A stretch of 5,563 bases of DNA from Nitrospira sp. GTDB lineage: Bacteria > UBA9089 > CG2-30-40-21 > SBAY01. Below, one piece after another: positions 5,312-5,563 of the stretch. The stretch spans positions 1 to 5,563 of the forward strand of contig SBAY01000133.1 in NCBI GenBank assembly GCA_005239945.1, given 5' to 3'. A program made the translations under genes and the position numbers. The notes under the pieces are model-generated. The model was not told the origin of the DNA. It did no database searches and worked only from the letters and a program-made list of their open reading frames with translations. Position 1 is the stretch's first letter, and each line of letters starts with the position of its first letter.

Positions 5312-5563
5312 TTACTTAATTTTCTCAATAAATGCCTTTGTTGATTTTAAATATTCTTTAACAGCGTTAGTATCATAAATCAGCCCTCTATAATAACCTG
5401 CTATGTGTAAGGCATCATATAATTTCTCAAACTCTCGCATCAACTTTCCATTATGGACGGCTAAATGCTTTTGTAATGCAGTTCTATAGGCATCTACTGA
5501 TTTAGGCAACTCTTTTTTAGTTAAACCTTTTTTAGTCATAAGATATTCATTTATTGCCTCTAA
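5312..5563 (-). CDS. DUF5618-like small protein, C-terminal part (5' end beyond the right edge)
   Basis: The frame is open to the window edge: eight codons (LEAINEYL) precede the first internal ATG at 5539, so that ATG need not be the true start. The visible 83 residues appear mostly helical: LEAINEYLMTKKG, a basic linker, SVDAYRTALQKHLAVHNGKL, then LYDALHIAGYYRGL and a final amphipathic helix ending AFIEKIK. The 'AINEYLxxKG...Y...H.GKL...LYDALHIAGYYRG' pattern resembles DUF5618 family proteins, small helical proteins that look HEPN-like. Function is unknown. HEPN-like proteins can be toxin-antitoxin or nucleotidyltransferase partners, but no partner is visible here. It ends in TAA, 346 nt upstream of the peptidase start, so the two genes are probably not one operon. 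Confidence 0.6.
   Translation of the reverse strand, partial: LEAINEYLMTKKGLTKKELPKSVDAYRTALQKHLAVHNGKLMREFEKLYDALHIAGYYRGLIYDTNAVKEYLKSTKAFIEKIK

Noticed and set aside
5312..5539. Treating ATG 5539 as the true start of the DUF5618-like gene
   Set aside because: The frame stays open upstream to the window edge, and LEAINEYL just before that ATG fits the family pattern, so the gene probably starts outside the window.

Overview
The window comes from an unidentified bacterium, probably uncultivated. The evidence is a Sec-type signal peptide, Shine-Dalgarno-like sites, a moderately AT-rich genome and very large Ig-like surface-protein architecture. Nothing here fixes the taxon. Almost all coding content is on the minus strand.

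Positions 4965 down to 1 form one minus-strand reading frame of 1655 codons. I read every triplet from 4026 to the left edge. The only stop is one TAG at 4024-4026, and the frame runs off the left edge still open. The frame encodes a signal peptide, a short stub resembling the two ends of a right-handed beta-helix protein, a clostripain-type (peptidase family C11) domain with its His and Cys, and then the TAG. The TAG falls about 70% of the way through that C11 domain. The frame continues with the rest of the C11 domain, a fibronectin-III-like domain, a beta-sandwich linker, a second complete C11 domain, a carboxypeptidase-regulatory-like domain and at least six Ig-like/Big-type modules. As written this is two genes (4024-4965 and 1-3999). 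Biologically it looks like one very large secreted double cysteine peptidase that is either interrupted by a nonsense change or read through at UAG.

The stretch 4966-5311 (346 bases) has no convincing gene. It holds the SD site of the protease gene, a possible -10 box, a CGCAAAGA repeat with an inverted copy, a long imperfect hairpin, an outer inverted repeat and a 17-codon Trp-rich micro-ORF of doubtful reality. From 5312 to the right edge, also on the minus strand, lies the 3' part of a small gene resembling DUF5618 proteins.

No phage, CRISPR, transposase, rRNA or tRNA was seen. The points most worth checking are the lone in-frame TAG, the collapsed beta-helix stub, and the two C11 peptidase domains in one chain.
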